Positions 11,932 through 21,022 of a stretch of 64,000 nt of DNA are shown one piece after another (positions within the stretch are counted from its first letter, which is position 1; every line of letters starts with the position of its first letter). Origin of the DNA: Nocardioides sp. SLBN-35 (GTDB lineage Bacteria > Actinomycetota > Actinomycetes > Propionibacteriales > Nocardioidaceae); assembly GCF_006715725.1 (NCBI RefSeq), contig NZ_VFNU01000001.1:1612001-1676000 (forward strand). Direction: 5' to 3'. The notes beneath the pieces are model-generated. The model was not told the DNA's origin. It did not search any database and saw nothing but the letters and a program-made list of their open reading frames with translations. The position numbers were made by a program, and so were the translations under genes.

Positions 11932-13305
11932 ATGACGGACGTTCTCTCGCTCGCTGACCGCATCGACACCGGTGATGACGCCGTGGTGGCGGATCCGTCC
12001 TGGCACGCGCTGAAGGGCGCCGTCGAGCAGGTCCGCACCTGGCAGCTCGCCGACGGCTCCGTCGACCTCGCCGCCGACAGCGCCCCGTCCCGCGAGACCG
12101 TCGCCGCCGCGGTGACCCGCGTCGTGGAGGCCGTCGAGGCGCTCTCGCCGCTGCTGCCGCACGACGCGGCCTACCACCGTGCACTCGTCGCCGACCTGCG
12201 CCGCTGGGCCGACGCGGGCTTCGGCGTACCGGACTTCCTCGACTCGCTGCTGGCCTTCCAGCCCGCCGCCGAGCGGGTCGACGGCCGCCAGCACCTCGTC
12301 GTGTTCCCGATGTACACCCAGAACGGCAACCCGAACCGCAACCTCGAGGCCGTCGTCTTCCGGATGGTGTGGCCCGAGTGGCTCGCCGACCTCGAGGCCA
12401 CCCGCTACGACAACCCGCTGTTCTGCGGCATCGCGTTCGAGGACTTCACCAGCGGCTACGACACCAACTCGGCGGTGCTCTTCCCCGAGACCGTCGCAGT
12501 GCGCGAGGTGCCCGAGCGGTTCAGCTGGGGCGGCATCTTCTGCGACCGCGAGGCCGCCCGCTTCCGCCGTGTCGGCACCGCCGCCGTCGACCTGCTCGGC
12601 GTCGAGCTCCCCGACGAGGTCCGCGGCCTGCTCGAGGACCAGCAGCGCAGCCAGGACGCCTTCGTGCTCTGGGACATGATCCACGACCGCGCGCACAGCC
12701 ACGGCGACCTGCCGTTCGACCCGTTCATGATCAAGCAGCGCCAGCCGTTCTGGATGTACGGCCTGGAGGAGCTGCGCTGCGACCTGACCGCGTTCAAGGC
12801 GGCCGTCGAGCTCGAGGCGGAGGGCAACGAGGTCGCCGCCGACGCGCAGCACGCGATCCTGCTCGACCGGATGTTCCGGTTCCCGGTCACCGGCGAGCGC
12901 ACCCGCAACTACGACGGCCTCGGCGGCCAGCTGCTGTTCGCCTACCTGCACAAGCACGACGCGATCCGCTGGACCGACAACAAGCTGCGCATCGACTGGG
13001 ACCTCGCGCCCCAGGTCACCAACGCGCTGTGCGCCGAGATCGAGCAGCTCTACCGCGACGGCATCGACCGCCCGAAGATCGTGCACTGGCAGGCCGCCTA
13101 CGAGCTGGTCAGCCGCTACCTCGCGCCGCACCCGGCCTCCAAGTGGGCCCGCGGCGCCGACGCGCTCGACTTCTCCAAGCAGCCGCGCGAGCTGGTCGAC
13201 GACGTGCTGGCCGACGAGTTCCCGCTGAGCATGTTCTTCGAGGCCCTGGCCAAGAAGCTCAAGAACGTGATCGCGGAGACCCGCGGCATCACCGCCGCCG
13301 CATGA
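11932..13305 (+). CDS. DUF6421-family protein, candidate metalloenzyme
   Basis: 457 residues, soluble, no signal peptide or membrane helix. I recognise it as the DUF6421 family, which as I recall sits next to SDR and aldolase genes in other Actinobacteria; its function is unknown. The centre carries HDRAHSHG (H251, H255, H257) and, about 25 residues on, EELRCDL (E279, E280, D284). The spacing resembles gluzincin metalloproteases (HExxH, then Glu), with Asp in place of the first Glu and a second motif like EECRAE of the M49 family. It is followed with ATGA overlap by an SDR and then a threonine-aldolase-like enzyme, so a role in amino-acid or small-molecule turnover is likely. Confidence 0.75.
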   Translation: MTDVLSLADRIDTGDDAVVADPSWHALKGAVEQVRTWQLADGSVDLAADSAPSRETVAAAVTRVVEAVEALSPLLPHDAAYHRALVADLRRWADAGFGVPDFLDSLLAFQPAAERVDGRQHLVVFPMYTQNGNPNRNLEAVVFRMVWPEWLADLEATRYDNPLFCGIAFEDFTSGYDTNSAVLFPETVAVREVPERFSWGGIFCDREAARFRRVGTAAVDLLGVELPDEVRGLLEDQQRSQDAFVLWDMIHDRAHSHGDLPFDPFMIKQRQPFWMYGLEELRCDLTAFKAAVELEAEGNEVAADAQHAILLDRMFRFPVTGERTRNYDGLGGQLLFAYLHKHDAIRWTDNKLRIDWDLAPQVTNALCAEIEQLYRDGIDRPKIVHWQAAYELVSRYLAPHPASKWARGADALDFSKQPRELVDDVLADEFPLSMFFEALAKKLKNVIAETRGITAAA

Positions 13306-13982
13306 CCCGCGTCATCGCGGTCGCCGGTGCCGGCGGCCCGGCCGGTCGCGCCGTCGTACGCCGGCTCGCGGCCGACGGCGTCCTCGTCGCTGCTGCCGAC
13401 GCCGACCCGACCCGTCTCGACGGCCTGGAGGCCGAGGCCAGCGTGGTCGACCTGCTCGACCCGGACGCGACCCGGTCCTGGATCGACGACGTCGTGGCCG
13501 TCCACGGCCGGCTCGACGGCGTCGTGCACCTCGTCGGCGGCTGGCGCGGCGGCAAGGGCCTGACGGCCGAGGCGCTGGACCACTGGGCGGTGCTCGAGCC
13601 GCTCCTGGTCCGCACCCTGCAGCACACCTCCCTGGCGGCGCAGGAGGCGCTGGTGGAGTCGGGAGGCCGGTTCGTGGTGGTCAGCGCCGCCGGCGCCGGG
13701 CAGCCGACCGCGGGCAACGCGTCGTACGCCGCCGCCAAGGCTGCCGCCGAGGCCTGGACCCTCGCCCTGGGCCACGCCTTCGCCCGGGCCGACGGGGACG
13801 CCGCCGCTACGATCCTGGTGGTCAAGGCCCTCCTCGACGACGCGATGCGCGCCGCCCGCCCGGACGCCGCGTTCGCCGGCTTCACCCACGTCGACGACCT
13901 GGCCGAGACGATCGCCGGTCTGTGGGACCGGCCGAGCGCCGAGCTGAACGGAGAGCGACTGTGGCTGACGCCGCGACCCTGA
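13302..13982 (+). CDS. SDR-family NAD(P)-dependent oxidoreductase
   Basis: 226-residue short-chain dehydrogenase overlapping the DUF6421 stop by 4 nt. It has an N-terminal nucleotide-binding Gly motif (VAGAGGPAGRAVV), an acidic residue at the end of beta-2 (AADADPTR) that suggests NAD preference, and the active-site S-YxxxK (VSAAG then SYAAAK). The substrate is unknown. The next gene begins inside its 3' end, giving a tight three-gene unit. Confidence 0.85.
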   Translation: MTRVIAVAGAGGPAGRAVVRRLAADGVLVAAADADPTRLDGLEAEASVVDLLDPDATRSWIDDVVAVHGRLDGVVHLVGGWRGGKGLTAEALDHWAVLEPLLVRTLQHTSLAAQEALVESGGRFVVVSAAGAGQPTAGNASYAAAKAAAEAWTLALGHAFARADGDAAATILVVKALLDDAMRAARPDAAFAGFTHVDDLAETIAGLWDRPSAELNGERLWLTPRP

Positions 13983-15049
13983 CCACCTCGACGGCTGCGC
14001 ACCGGCGACACGACCCCGAGGCCCGCCAGTTCGCCAGCGACAACTACGCGGGCGTGCACCCCGAGGTGCTGGCCGCGATCGCGCTGGCCAACGGCGGCCA
14101 CCAGGTGTCGTACGGCGAGGACGCCTACACCGAGCACCTGCAGGTGATCATGGCGGGGCTGTTCGGCGACGGCGTCGAGGCGTACCCCGTCTTCAACGGC
14201 ACCGGCGCCAATGTCGTCGGTCTCCAGGCGCTCACCGACCGCTGGGGCGCGGTGATCTGCGCCGAGACCGCCCACATCAACGTCGACGAGGGCGGCGCCC
14301 CCGAGCGGATGGGCGGCCTCAAGCTGCACCCCGTCGCCACCCCCGACGGCAAGCTCACCCCCGCGCTGGTCGACAAGCACGCCTGGGGCTTCGACGACGA
14401 GCACCGGGCCATGCCGCAGGTCGTCTCGATCACCCAGTCAACCGAGCTCGGCACGCTCTACACGCCCGACGAGGTGCGCGCGCTCGCCGAGCACGCCCAC
14501 GGACTCGGGATGCGCCTGCACCTGGACGGCGCGCGGCTCGCGAACGCCGCGGCCGCGCTCGACGTACCGCTGCGGTCGTTCACCTCCGACGCCGGCGTCG
14601 ACGTGCTCTCCTTCGGCGCCACCAAGAACGGTGCCCTCGCCGGCGAGGCCGTCGTCATCCTCAACCCCGACGGCGTGAGCCACCTCAAGCACCTGCGCAA
14701 GCTGTCGATGCAGCTGGCCAGCAAGATGCGCTTCGTCTCCGTGCAGTTCGAGGCGCTGCTCGCCGACGGGCTCTGGTTGCGCCTGGCCGGCCACGCCAAC
14801 GCCATGGCGCAGCGCCTCGCGGCCGGTGTGCGCGAGATCGACGGGGTCGAGCTGCTCTACCCGGTGCAGGCCAACGGCGTCTTCGCCCGGCTGCCCCACG
14901 ACGTCAGCCGCCGGCTGATGGAGCGCCACCGCTTCTACTTCTGGGACGAGGCCGCCGGCGACGTGCGCTGGATGTGCTCGTTCGACACGACCGAGGACGA
15001 CGTCGACGCATTCCTCGGTGCCTTGCGCGAGGAGATGGGCCGGGCCTGA
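13961..15049 (+). CDS. Threonine aldolase / beta-eliminating lyase family protein
   Basis: 362-residue fold-type I PLP enzyme. It begins FASDNYAGVHPEV, has the conserved active-site region GEDAYTEHL, and the PLP lysine in FGATKNGALAGEA; the aspartate ligand is in LHLDGARLANAAAAL. Low-specificity L-threonine aldolases split threonine into glycine and acetaldehyde, which fits the tdh-kbl genes upstream, but the DUF6421/SDR linkage could mean a different beta-hydroxy amino acid. GTG 13961 has GGAGAG 5 nt upstream and overlaps the SDR stop by 22 nt. Confidence 0.82.
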   Translation: MADAATLTTSTAAHRRHDPEARQFASDNYAGVHPEVLAAIALANGGHQVSYGEDAYTEHLQVIMAGLFGDGVEAYPVFNGTGANVVGLQALTDRWGAVICAETAHINVDEGGAPERMGGLKLHPVATPDGKLTPALVDKHAWGFDDEHRAMPQVVSITQSTELGTLYTPDEVRALAEHAHGLGMRLHLDGARLANAAAALDVPLRSFTSDAGVDVLSFGATKNGALAGEAVVILNPDGVSHLKHLRKLSMQLASKMRFVSVQFEALLADGLWLRLAGHANAMAQRLAAGVREIDGVELLYPVQANGVFARLPHDVSRRLMERHRFYFWDEAAGDVRWMCSFDTTEDDVDAFLGALREEMGRA

Positions 15050-15056
15050 CGGGCTG

Positions 15057-16394
15057 TCAGTCCCGGACCCTCACCTTCACCACCGGCGAGGTGCTGGCCA
15101 GGGTCGTCGCCGTCGCGGCCGCCACGACGCGGTAGCGGAGCCTGCCGACCTTGCGCTCCTTGAGCCGGAACCGGAAGCCGGACTGGGCGATCGAGGCGCG
15201 GAGGGTCGTCCAGGACCCGTGTCGCCAGACCTGGAGGCTGACGGGTACGCCGTTGGTCGCCGGGCTGATCGTGCCGGACAGGGTGACCTTGCGGCCGCGC
15301 GTCACCGCGTGCGGCGTCGCGGTCAGGGTGAGTCTGGTGGCGGGCGCCGGGCCGCCCGGTGGGATGCCGGGAGCGGAGCCCGGGACGACGGGAGCCGAGG
15401 GGGCGGAGAAGTCACCCACCGCGCCGCCGTTGTCGTGGGCCTGGACCCGGAAGCGGTACGCGACGCCGTTGGCCAGGTTCGTCACGGTGAAGGACGGCGA
15501 TGCGCTCCCGGTGCTGTCGAGGTGGCCCGGCCAGGTGACGCCGTCGAGCGACCACTCGATGGTGTAGAAGCTGATCTGCGCGCCGCCGCTGGCGGTCGAT
15601 GCGGTCCAGGTGAGGTGCACCGCCGTGTTGTCGGGGATGCCGACGACGTTGGTCGGTGCCGTCGGCGGCACGATGACCGGCTCCGCCGGCACGAGGACCG
15701 GTGCTGAGGCGACCGAGTACGTCCCGACCACGCCGCCGTCGGTCTTCGCCGCCACCCGGAAGAGGTAGGTCGCCCCCTTGGGCAGTTGCGTCACGAGGAA
15801 GGCGGCGCCCGCCGAGCCGGTGGGGACGGGCGCGGACCAGCTGCCTCCACCGTTGCTCGACCACTGGACGAGGAAGCTCGCCAGCGTCCGGCCGCTGGGA
15901 GCCGGGGAGGGCGTCCAGGTCACGAACACCTCGCCGTCCGGACCAGGCCAGACCGCGCCGGAGACGTCGGTGGGCGGCGCCGGCAGCGGCGACGGGATGA
16001 AGGGTGCGGACGCGGCGGACTCGGGTCCGGTGCCGACGGCGTTGACCGCGGCGATGCGCACCAGGTAGCTGACGTTGTTCATGACGCCTGAGGAGTGCGC
16101 CGTCGTGCTCGCGTCGCCCGTCGTGCCGATGGTCGCCCAGTGGGCGCCACCGTCGGTCGACACGTCGACCCGGTAGCCCGTGATGGCCGAGCCTCCATCG
16201 GAGGCCGGTGCGGTCCACGACAGGTCGACCACGCCGTCCCCGGGGGTGACGACCAAGCCGGTCGGAGCGCCCGGCACCGTCGCGGCCACCGCTGGGCTGG
16301 TGACGACGAGGCAGGCGAGCAATGCGGCCCCGAGCGACAGCAGCACCGCGACCAGCCGGCCGCCTCCCGGCCCGTCGAGCGAACGTCCCTGCAT
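15057..16394 (-). CDS. Secreted protein with three fibronectin type III domains
   Basis: 445 residues. A cleavable signal peptide (residues about 14-38, ending PAVAA) is followed by three FN3 domains (about 42-135, 138-230, 243-337; each with a W in the B strand and a conserved Tyr), a Pro/Gly linker and a C-terminal beta-sandwich (about 350-445; LTATPHAVTRGRKVTLSG) of the Ig-like type. There is no catalytic domain and no LPXTG or membrane anchor, so it is likely an exported adhesive or cell-wall protein. GGAGG lies 8 nt before ATG 16394. Convergent with the aldolase gene (7-nt gap). Confidence 0.85.
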   Translation of the reverse strand: MQGRSLDGPGGGRLVAVLLSLGAALLACLVVTSPAVAATVPGAPTGLVVTPGDGVVDLSWTAPASDGGSAITGYRVDVSTDGGAHWATIGTTGDASTTAHSSGVMNNVSYLVRIAAVNAVGTGPESAASAPFIPSPLPAPPTDVSGAVWPGPDGEVFVTWTPSPAPSGRTLASFLVQWSSNGGGSWSAPVPTGSAGAAFLVTQLPKGATYLFRVAAKTDGGVVGTYSVASAPVLVPAEPVIVPPTAPTNVVGIPDNTAVHLTWTASTASGGAQISFYTIEWSLDGVTWPGHLDSTGSASPSFTVTNLANGVAYRFRVQAHDNGGAVGDFSAPSAPVVPGSAPGIPPGGPAPATRLTLTATPHAVTRGRKVTLSGTISPATNGVPVSLQVWRHGSWTTLRASIAQSGFRFRLKERKVGRLRYRVVAAATATTLASTSPVVKVRVRD

Positions 16395-16514
16395 GGCGAA
16401 ACCTCCGGTCGTCCCGTCGGGGCCGCCTGGACGTCGACCCTCGCGAGGAGGATGACGGGCCGGTCTTCGGAAAACCTTCGGATGAGGTTTCGGGCGCCCT
16501 GCCGAGCCGCGCGG

Positions 16515-17555
16515 TCAGGCCGGCAGATCCTCCCGGCGCATCCCGAACACCCACCGCTTGCGCGGGTGCTCGCTGACCGACCACAGGCAGCCGGTCTCCG
16601 GCCACCAGACCAGGTCCTCCGGACCCGGCGGGGTCGCCCACCGGTGCTCGCGGAACGCACCGGGCCGGCCGACGTACACCGATCCCGGCTTGCGCCGACC
16701 GCGCGACCGGCTCACGTAGTAGGTGCCGTCGATCGCGGCCACGCCCTGCATCCGCGGCACGCCGCGGTCGTCGACCTCGGGGACCGAGCGGCCGTCGACC
16801 TCGTGCCGCGGCAGCCCGCTGTCGGGGTCGATCGCGAACCGCGCCACCCGCCGCGTCTGCGCGGCCGAGCCGTACTCGCCGACGACGAGGGCCGGCTCGT
16901 CGTGGCTGCGGTCGAGGGTGAGGAACGAGTAGCGCAGCCGCTCCACGCCCTCGTCGTGCCCGCTCTCCTGGGTGAACCGGACGGGGAGCACGTAGCGGTG
17001 CCCGAAGGTGTTGTACGACGACCCGGCCGGCACCCGCAGCACGTCGGCCACGTGTGCGCTGTGGATCCCCGCGCCGGTCGCCGCGACGTGGAGGAAGTCG
17101 CCGTGCCACACGATGCCGCCGGCATGCACCTTCAGCGGCCGGAAGCCGGCCTTGCCGTCGTCGACAGTGGGGACCACCAGCAGCACGTGGCCGTAGCGGC
17201 GGCGCTCGAGGTCGACCACGCTGATCCGCGACCCACCGGCCTTGCGGGCGTACCACGACGTCACCAGCACGTCGTGCCCGTGCGCCTCCCGGAAGCCGGT
17301 GTGCACCGAGGTGGTGATGCCCTGCGGGTACCAGTTCGGGTCCCGACGGTCCGCGGCCTCCCAGGTCCACGCGCTGCTCACCTTGAGACCGAGCATCCGG
17401 GGGAGCGGAGCGAAGGTCCGGCGCATCCGGTACGGCAGGTCGGGCGCCATCGCCGCGATCCCCACGCGGCCGCCGCCATCGGCGCTCAGGGCCGCGGCGA
17501 GCGCGTCGATCTCGTCGCTGTTCTCGGCGGTGCGGGTCAGGTGAAGTCCGGACAC
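16515..17555 (-). CDS. Conserved protein of unknown function, possibly beta-propeller-like
   Basis: 346 residues, no signal peptide, rich in beta strands with repeated aromatic/Gly turns (VLVTSWYARKAGG, LHVAATGAGIHSAHV, MQGVAAIDGTYYVSRSRG, VWWPETGCLWSVSE). The repeated 'observed value' layout suggests a propeller, but no known family motif is certain. The frame stays open upstream into the repeat tract; the start is placed at GTG 17555 because a leaderless -10 lies 7 nt upstream. The alternative GTG 17564 would add three residues. Confidence 0.65.
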   Translation of the reverse strand: MSGLHLTRTAENSDEIDALAAALSADGGGRVGIAAMAPDLPYRMRRTFAPLPRMLGLKVSSAWTWEAADRRDPNWYPQGITTSVHTGFREAHGHDVLVTSWYARKAGGSRISVVDLERRRYGHVLLVVPTVDDGKAGFRPLKVHAGGIVWHGDFLHVAATGAGIHSAHVADVLRVPAGSSYNTFGHRYVLPVRFTQESGHDEGVERLRYSFLTLDRSHDEPALVVGEYGSAAQTRRVARFAIDPDSGLPRHEVDGRSVPEVDDRGVPRMQGVAAIDGTYYVSRSRGRRKPGSVYVGRPGAFREHRWATPPGPEDLVWWPETGCLWSVSEHPRKRWVFGMRREDLPA

Positions 17556-17562
17556 GGCCGCC

Positions 17563-17568
17563 ACGGTA
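17563..17568 (-). promoter_or_regulatory. Leaderless -10 for the gene at 16515-17555
   Basis: TACCGT on the minus strand, 7 nt before GTG 17555. It decides the start and excludes the upstream repeat-derived reading frame. Confidence 0.5.
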
Positions 17569-17605
17569 GCCGAGCCTTCGTCGTCCGCGGTGGCGCAGCG
17601 TTCCG

Positions 17606-18205
17606 GGTGGTCGAGGAGGTCGCGCAGCGACCCCGGTGGTCGAGGAGGTCGCGCAGGGTCCCCGGTGGTCGAGGAGGTCGCGCAGCGACCGTCACGAGAC
17701 CCCTGACCGTGCTGCCGGAACTCTGCGCGGGCTTCGGCTCCGTAGCCGGTCTCGTTCCGAATGGGCAGCGACGAGGAAGGCGTCGAGGTGGCTGGGTCTG
17801 GCGGTCGGGCTACGGTCCGCATCCCCCGGTGGTCGAGGAGGTCGCGCAGCGTCCCCGGTGGTCGAGGAGGTCGCGCAGCGTCCCCGGTGGTCGAGGAGGT
17901 CGCGCAGCGACCGTCACGAGACCCCTGGCCGTGCTGCCGGAACTCTGCTCGGGCTTCGGCTGCGTAGTGGTTGCGTTCTGAGAGGCGCTGGCGAGCAAGG
18001 CGTCGAGGTGGCCCGGGTTCGGCGGTCGGGCTACGGTCCGCATCCCCCGGTGGTCGAGGAGGTCGCGCAGCGACCGTCTCGAGACCCCTGACCGTGCTGC
18101 CGGAACTGTCCGCGGGCTTCGGCTCCGTAGCCGGTTTCGTTCCGAATGGGCAGCGACGAGGAAGGCGTCGAGGTGGCTGGGTCTGGCGGTCGGGCTACTG
18201 TCCGC
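17606..18205. repeat. Two-level repeat tract (29-nt units within a long unit) upstream of DUF222 gene
   Basis: The short unit, beginning GGTGGTCGAGGAGGTCGCGC, starts at 17606, 17635, 17664, 17828, 17857, 17886 and 18049, with exact 29-nt spacing inside each group of three. Each group is followed by a long ~100-bp module (about 17700-17825, 17922-18046, 18085-18205; GTGCTGCCGGAACT at 17709, 17931 and 18093). Several short units contain the palindrome GGTCGCGCAGCGACC. Open frames through the tract are by-products of the 3n bias and not genes. This is the only gene-free stretch over 300 nt in the window. Confidence 0.85.
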
Positions 18206-18326
18206 GACGCCACTTCAGTGGCAGCTGGTGACGTCGGTTCTCCACACCCCACGGATCGAGTTTCCCCTGTCCACAGGCGGGTTTCCGACGCGTGATTGTG
18301 TCGCAGGTGGGTGGGAGAATCCAGTC

Positions 18327-19640
18327 ATGGATCTCGGAACCCAGCCCCGCACGACAGCAGCCCTGCTGTCCGGGCTGCGCGCCGAGGTCGAAGGACGCCA
18401 GGCCTCCCTGGTCCGCGAATGGACCGCGATCGTGGAGTGGGCGAGCGACCACGTCGTCACCTCACCTGAGGGGGCGGCCACGATCACCGAGGGCTACCTC
18501 GACACCGGTGTCCCGATCGCAGGTGCGGGTGCACCCCTGGTCAGCGAGTTCGCGTTGATGGAGCTGGTCGCGGTCCTCGGCAGGTCCCCTGATGGTGGGA
18601 GGGCGTATGTCGGGCGCGTCGTCGAGTGTGCCTGGCGGCTGCCCAACGTCTACGCCGCCGTGATCGCGGGCCGGTTGGCGCCGTGGCGGGCCGAGCGGAT
18701 CGCCGACCTCACCCACGGCTTGTGTGCTGAGGCGGCTGGGTTCGTGGACCGGCAGTTGTGGAACGCCTCCGGAGTCGGCTGGGCCCAGCTCGAACGCCTC
18801 GTCACCGAAGCCATGCTCCGGTTCGACCCCGAACGCGTCGAGGCCGAACGGAAGGCCGCCGCCGACCATCGGCATTTCGACATCAGCGAGGTCGACGAGC
18901 ACGGGATGGTCCACCTCGACGGGCTGCTGGACGCCGCCGATGGCCACGACCTCGACCAGGCCGTCGCCCGACGAGCGGAGGTCCTGGGTCGGCTCGGTGA
19001 CGACTCGACGCTCGACGTGCGCCGGTCCAAGGCTGCCGCGGAGCTCGCCCGCCAGGACCTGGCCCTGGACTTGTTGATCCCCGACCCGGACACCGGCGAG
19101 GTCGTCGCGACTGTCCCGGGCCGCACGGTGATCCTGAACGTGCACGTCACCGACACCAGCCTCCTCGAGGGCAACCCGCTGACGAATCCGGTCGGCCGCT
19201 GGGACGAGGGACGCTGCCCGATCACCACCGCGCAGATCCGCGAATGGCTGCGCTCGAAGGGCACCACGATCATCGTGCGGCCGGTGATCGACCTGGCCGA
19301 CCACGTGCCTGTGACGGCGTACGAGATCCCCGAGCGTCACAAGGCCCGCGTCATGCTGCGGGACCACACCTGCCGGTTTCCCCACTGCTCCCGCCCCGCG
19401 ACCCGGTGCGACCTCGACCACGCCCGCCCCTACGGCCAGGGTGGTCCGACCTGCCCCTGCAACCTGGTGCCCCTCTGTCGGCGCCATCACCGCGCGAAGA
19501 CCCACTCACTGTGGCGCTACGAGACACCGATGCCGGCGACCTACCTGTGGACCAGCCCCAGCGGGTTCCGGTTCCGCGTCGACCACCGCGGCACCCACCC
19601 CCTCCACGCCACCGGCGACACCGGCCCGCCCGACCAGTAG
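18327..19640 (+). CDS. DUF222 / 13E12-repeat-family HNH endonuclease
   Basis: 437 residues. The N-terminal DUF222 domain (about 20-300) is helical and Arg/Glu rich. The C-terminal HNH nuclease has zinc-type cysteines (HTCRFPHCSRPATRCD), the core DLDHARPYGQGGPT, and the final PLCRRHHRAKTH. The family is present in many copies in Actinobacteria, and is suspected to be part of a mobile or self-spreading element; its role is unproven. ATG 18327 is favoured over the upstream in-frame ATG 18228 because GGGAG lies 10 nt upstream and residues before it look like non-coding sequence. No SOS box was found here. Confidence 0.9.
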   Translation: MDLGTQPRTTAALLSGLRAEVEGRQASLVREWTAIVEWASDHVVTSPEGAATITEGYLDTGVPIAGAGAPLVSEFALMELVAVLGRSPDGGRAYVGRVVECAWRLPNVYAAVIAGRLAPWRAERIADLTHGLCAEAAGFVDRQLWNASGVGWAQLERLVTEAMLRFDPERVEAERKAAADHRHFDISEVDEHGMVHLDGLLDAADGHDLDQAVARRAEVLGRLGDDSTLDVRRSKAAAELARQDLALDLLIPDPDTGEVVATVPGRTVILNVHVTDTSLLEGNPLTNPVGRWDEGRCPITTAQIREWLRSKGTTIIVRPVIDLADHVPVTAYEIPERHKARVMLRDHTCRFPHCSRPATRCDLDHARPYGQGGPTCPCNLVPLCRRHHRAKTHSLWRYETPMPATYLWTSPSGFRFRVDHRGTHPLHATGDTGPPDQ

Positions 19641-19713
19641 CCACCCCGCCCCGAACCCCGCGAACCATCGGTCGCGGGGGCACCGGCGTGTCCGGGTCTG
19701 GGAGGATGAGCGC

Positions 19714-20010
19714 ATGCGCGGAATCTTCTTCGACGAGGACGACGCCCGGGCGGCCGCTCTGGTGCTGGTCCGTGGCGGCTTCGCCGCCGAGGTCGTCCGC
19801 GAGCGTCTCGCCGGCGAGGACGACGACGAGGACCACCCGTGGGCCGTCGTGACCGACGCTCCGGAGATCCAGCTCGAGATGCTGGTGGAGACCTACGACG
19901 GCTGGCTGGACCACGACGACGAGGACCCGGGCCCGGTGGAGCCGCCCACCAAGGCGGGGTTCGTCCTGCCGCTCCCGGACGCGCCGAAGCGGATCAAGCG
20001 CCCGGAGTAG
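19714..20010 (+). CDS. Small acidic protein of unknown function
   Basis: 98 residues, about one quarter Asp/Glu, soluble. The N-terminal half (MRGIFFDEDDARAAALVLVRGGFAAEVVRERL) looks like a small alpha-beta fold resembling an RNA-binding or ferredoxin-like half-domain; the rest is a low-complexity acidic/Pro tail. GGAGG lies 9 nt before ATG 19714. It is convergent with the lipoprotein gene (3-nt gap). Function not recognised. Confidence 0.65.
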   Translation: MRGIFFDEDDARAAALVLVRGGFAAEVVRERLAGEDDDEDHPWAVVTDAPEIQLEMLVETYDGWLDHDDEDPGPVEPPTKAGFVLPLPDAPKRIKRPE

Positions 20011-20013
20011 GCG

Positions 20014-21009
20014 CTACTTCCCCAGCGGGCAGGCGAAGGGGCCGTCCGCCCGCAACCACGCCTGCGCCATGACCTGCCGGGCTTCGGGACCGGCCGTGGC
20101 CAGCACCGCCCGACCGTCGCGAGCCACGTCGAGGTCGGCGTCGAAGCCGGTGGCGTCGGCCTCCTCGTCGAGGTAGGACGTCAGGCCCTCGGCATCCGCC
20201 GTCGCGTCCTTCTCGTCCGCGAACAGCCGGACGCCGAAGAGCTGGCCGCCGGTGGCGAACAGCGCCATGCCGGCGTCGGGACGGAGCAGGCCCTCGTACT
20301 GCTGGGCGGCCTGCTCGGGGCTGAGCCGCCCGGACCCGCCGCACGACGGCTCGACGGTCAAGGCGGCGTACTCCAGGGCGTCCTGGTCGTCGGCGGTGTC
20401 GAGCAGGTCGCCGAAGCTGCCTGCGTCGGCGAGCGAGTCGGCGTCGTCGGTGACGACGTCCAGCAACGCAAGGACGTCGGAGCCCGAGACGATCAGCTCC
20501 TCGTCGGGGACGAGCGCGAGCGTCAGCAGCGGGGCCGCCGGATAGCGGCCGCCGATCAGGCCGGTCGCGTCGGCGTCGGCGAGGTCGGCCTCGAACACCG
20601 GGCGTTCGGAGGACCCGGACCGCTCGAACCCGGCGTCGGCGAGGTCGGCCGCGACGGCGTCGAAGTCGAGGTCGTCGGACATCTTCCACACCCGGCCGAT
20701 CCCCTCGCCGTTCGCGACGGCCTCCCACTCGATGTCGGAGTCGTCGAAGGCGGCGTCGTCCATGACCGCGGACCAGCGCGACAGCTCGGTGCCGTACGCC
20801 GTCTCCGGCGACCCGTCGCCGACCCGGTCGGCGATCGCAGCGCGGTCGACGAAGGAGACGGTGGTGGCGTCGGCGGGGAGGTACTCCAGTGCCTCCTCGA
20901 GCCGCGAGCTCCCGTCGAGCAGGGCGCAGCCGGACAGCGAGGTGCCGGCGAGGGCCGCAGCGACGGCGAGGAGAGCGAGGCGCCGGGGGTTCCGCATGGG
21001 CCCCATCAT
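20014..21009 (-). CDS. Secreted lipoprotein of unknown function
   Basis: 331 residues with a lipoprotein signal peptide: Arg-rich start, hydrophobic core, and lipobox LSGC (mature Cys about residue 28). The mature part is Asp/Ala-rich with repeated 'value versus threshold' beta-alpha units ([46 protein letters not shown]) and two late Cys. No catalytic motif recognised. Start chosen at ATG 21009 because GAGGA lies 8 nt upstream; ATG 20997 would also give an intact signal. Divergent from mshB with only 13 nt between starts. Confidence 0.78.
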   Translation of the reverse strand: MMGPMRNPRRLALLAVAAALAGTSLSGCALLDGSSRLEEALEYLPADATTVSFVDRAAIADRVGDGSPETAYGTELSRWSAVMDDAAFDDSDIEWEAVANGEGIGRVWKMSDDLDFDAVAADLADAGFERSGSSERPVFEADLADADATGLIGGRYPAAPLLTLALVPDEELIVSGSDVLALLDVVTDDADSLADAGSFGDLLDTADDQDALEYAALTVEPSCGGSGRLSPEQAAQQYEGLLRPDAGMALFATGGQLFGVRLFADEKDATADAEGLTSYLDEEADATGFDADLDVARDGRAVLATAGPEARQVMAQAWLRADGPFACPLGK

Positions 21010-21015
21010 TACGCT
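21010..21015 (+). promoter_or_regulatory. Leaderless -10 of mshB
   Basis: TACGCT, 7 nt before ATG 21023. Confidence 0.55.
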
Positions 21016-21022
21016 CGTCCTC

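Noticed and set aside
16095..17981. Long plus-strand open frame over the 16.5-17.5 kb minus gene and repeats
   Set aside because: It is a shadow of the minus gene and the repeat tract; codon bias and conserved domain content belong to the minus strand.
17606..18205. Regular 29-nt repeats resembling a CRISPR array
   Set aside because: Units are directly adjacent with no spacers, there are no cas genes, and the higher-order module repeats too.
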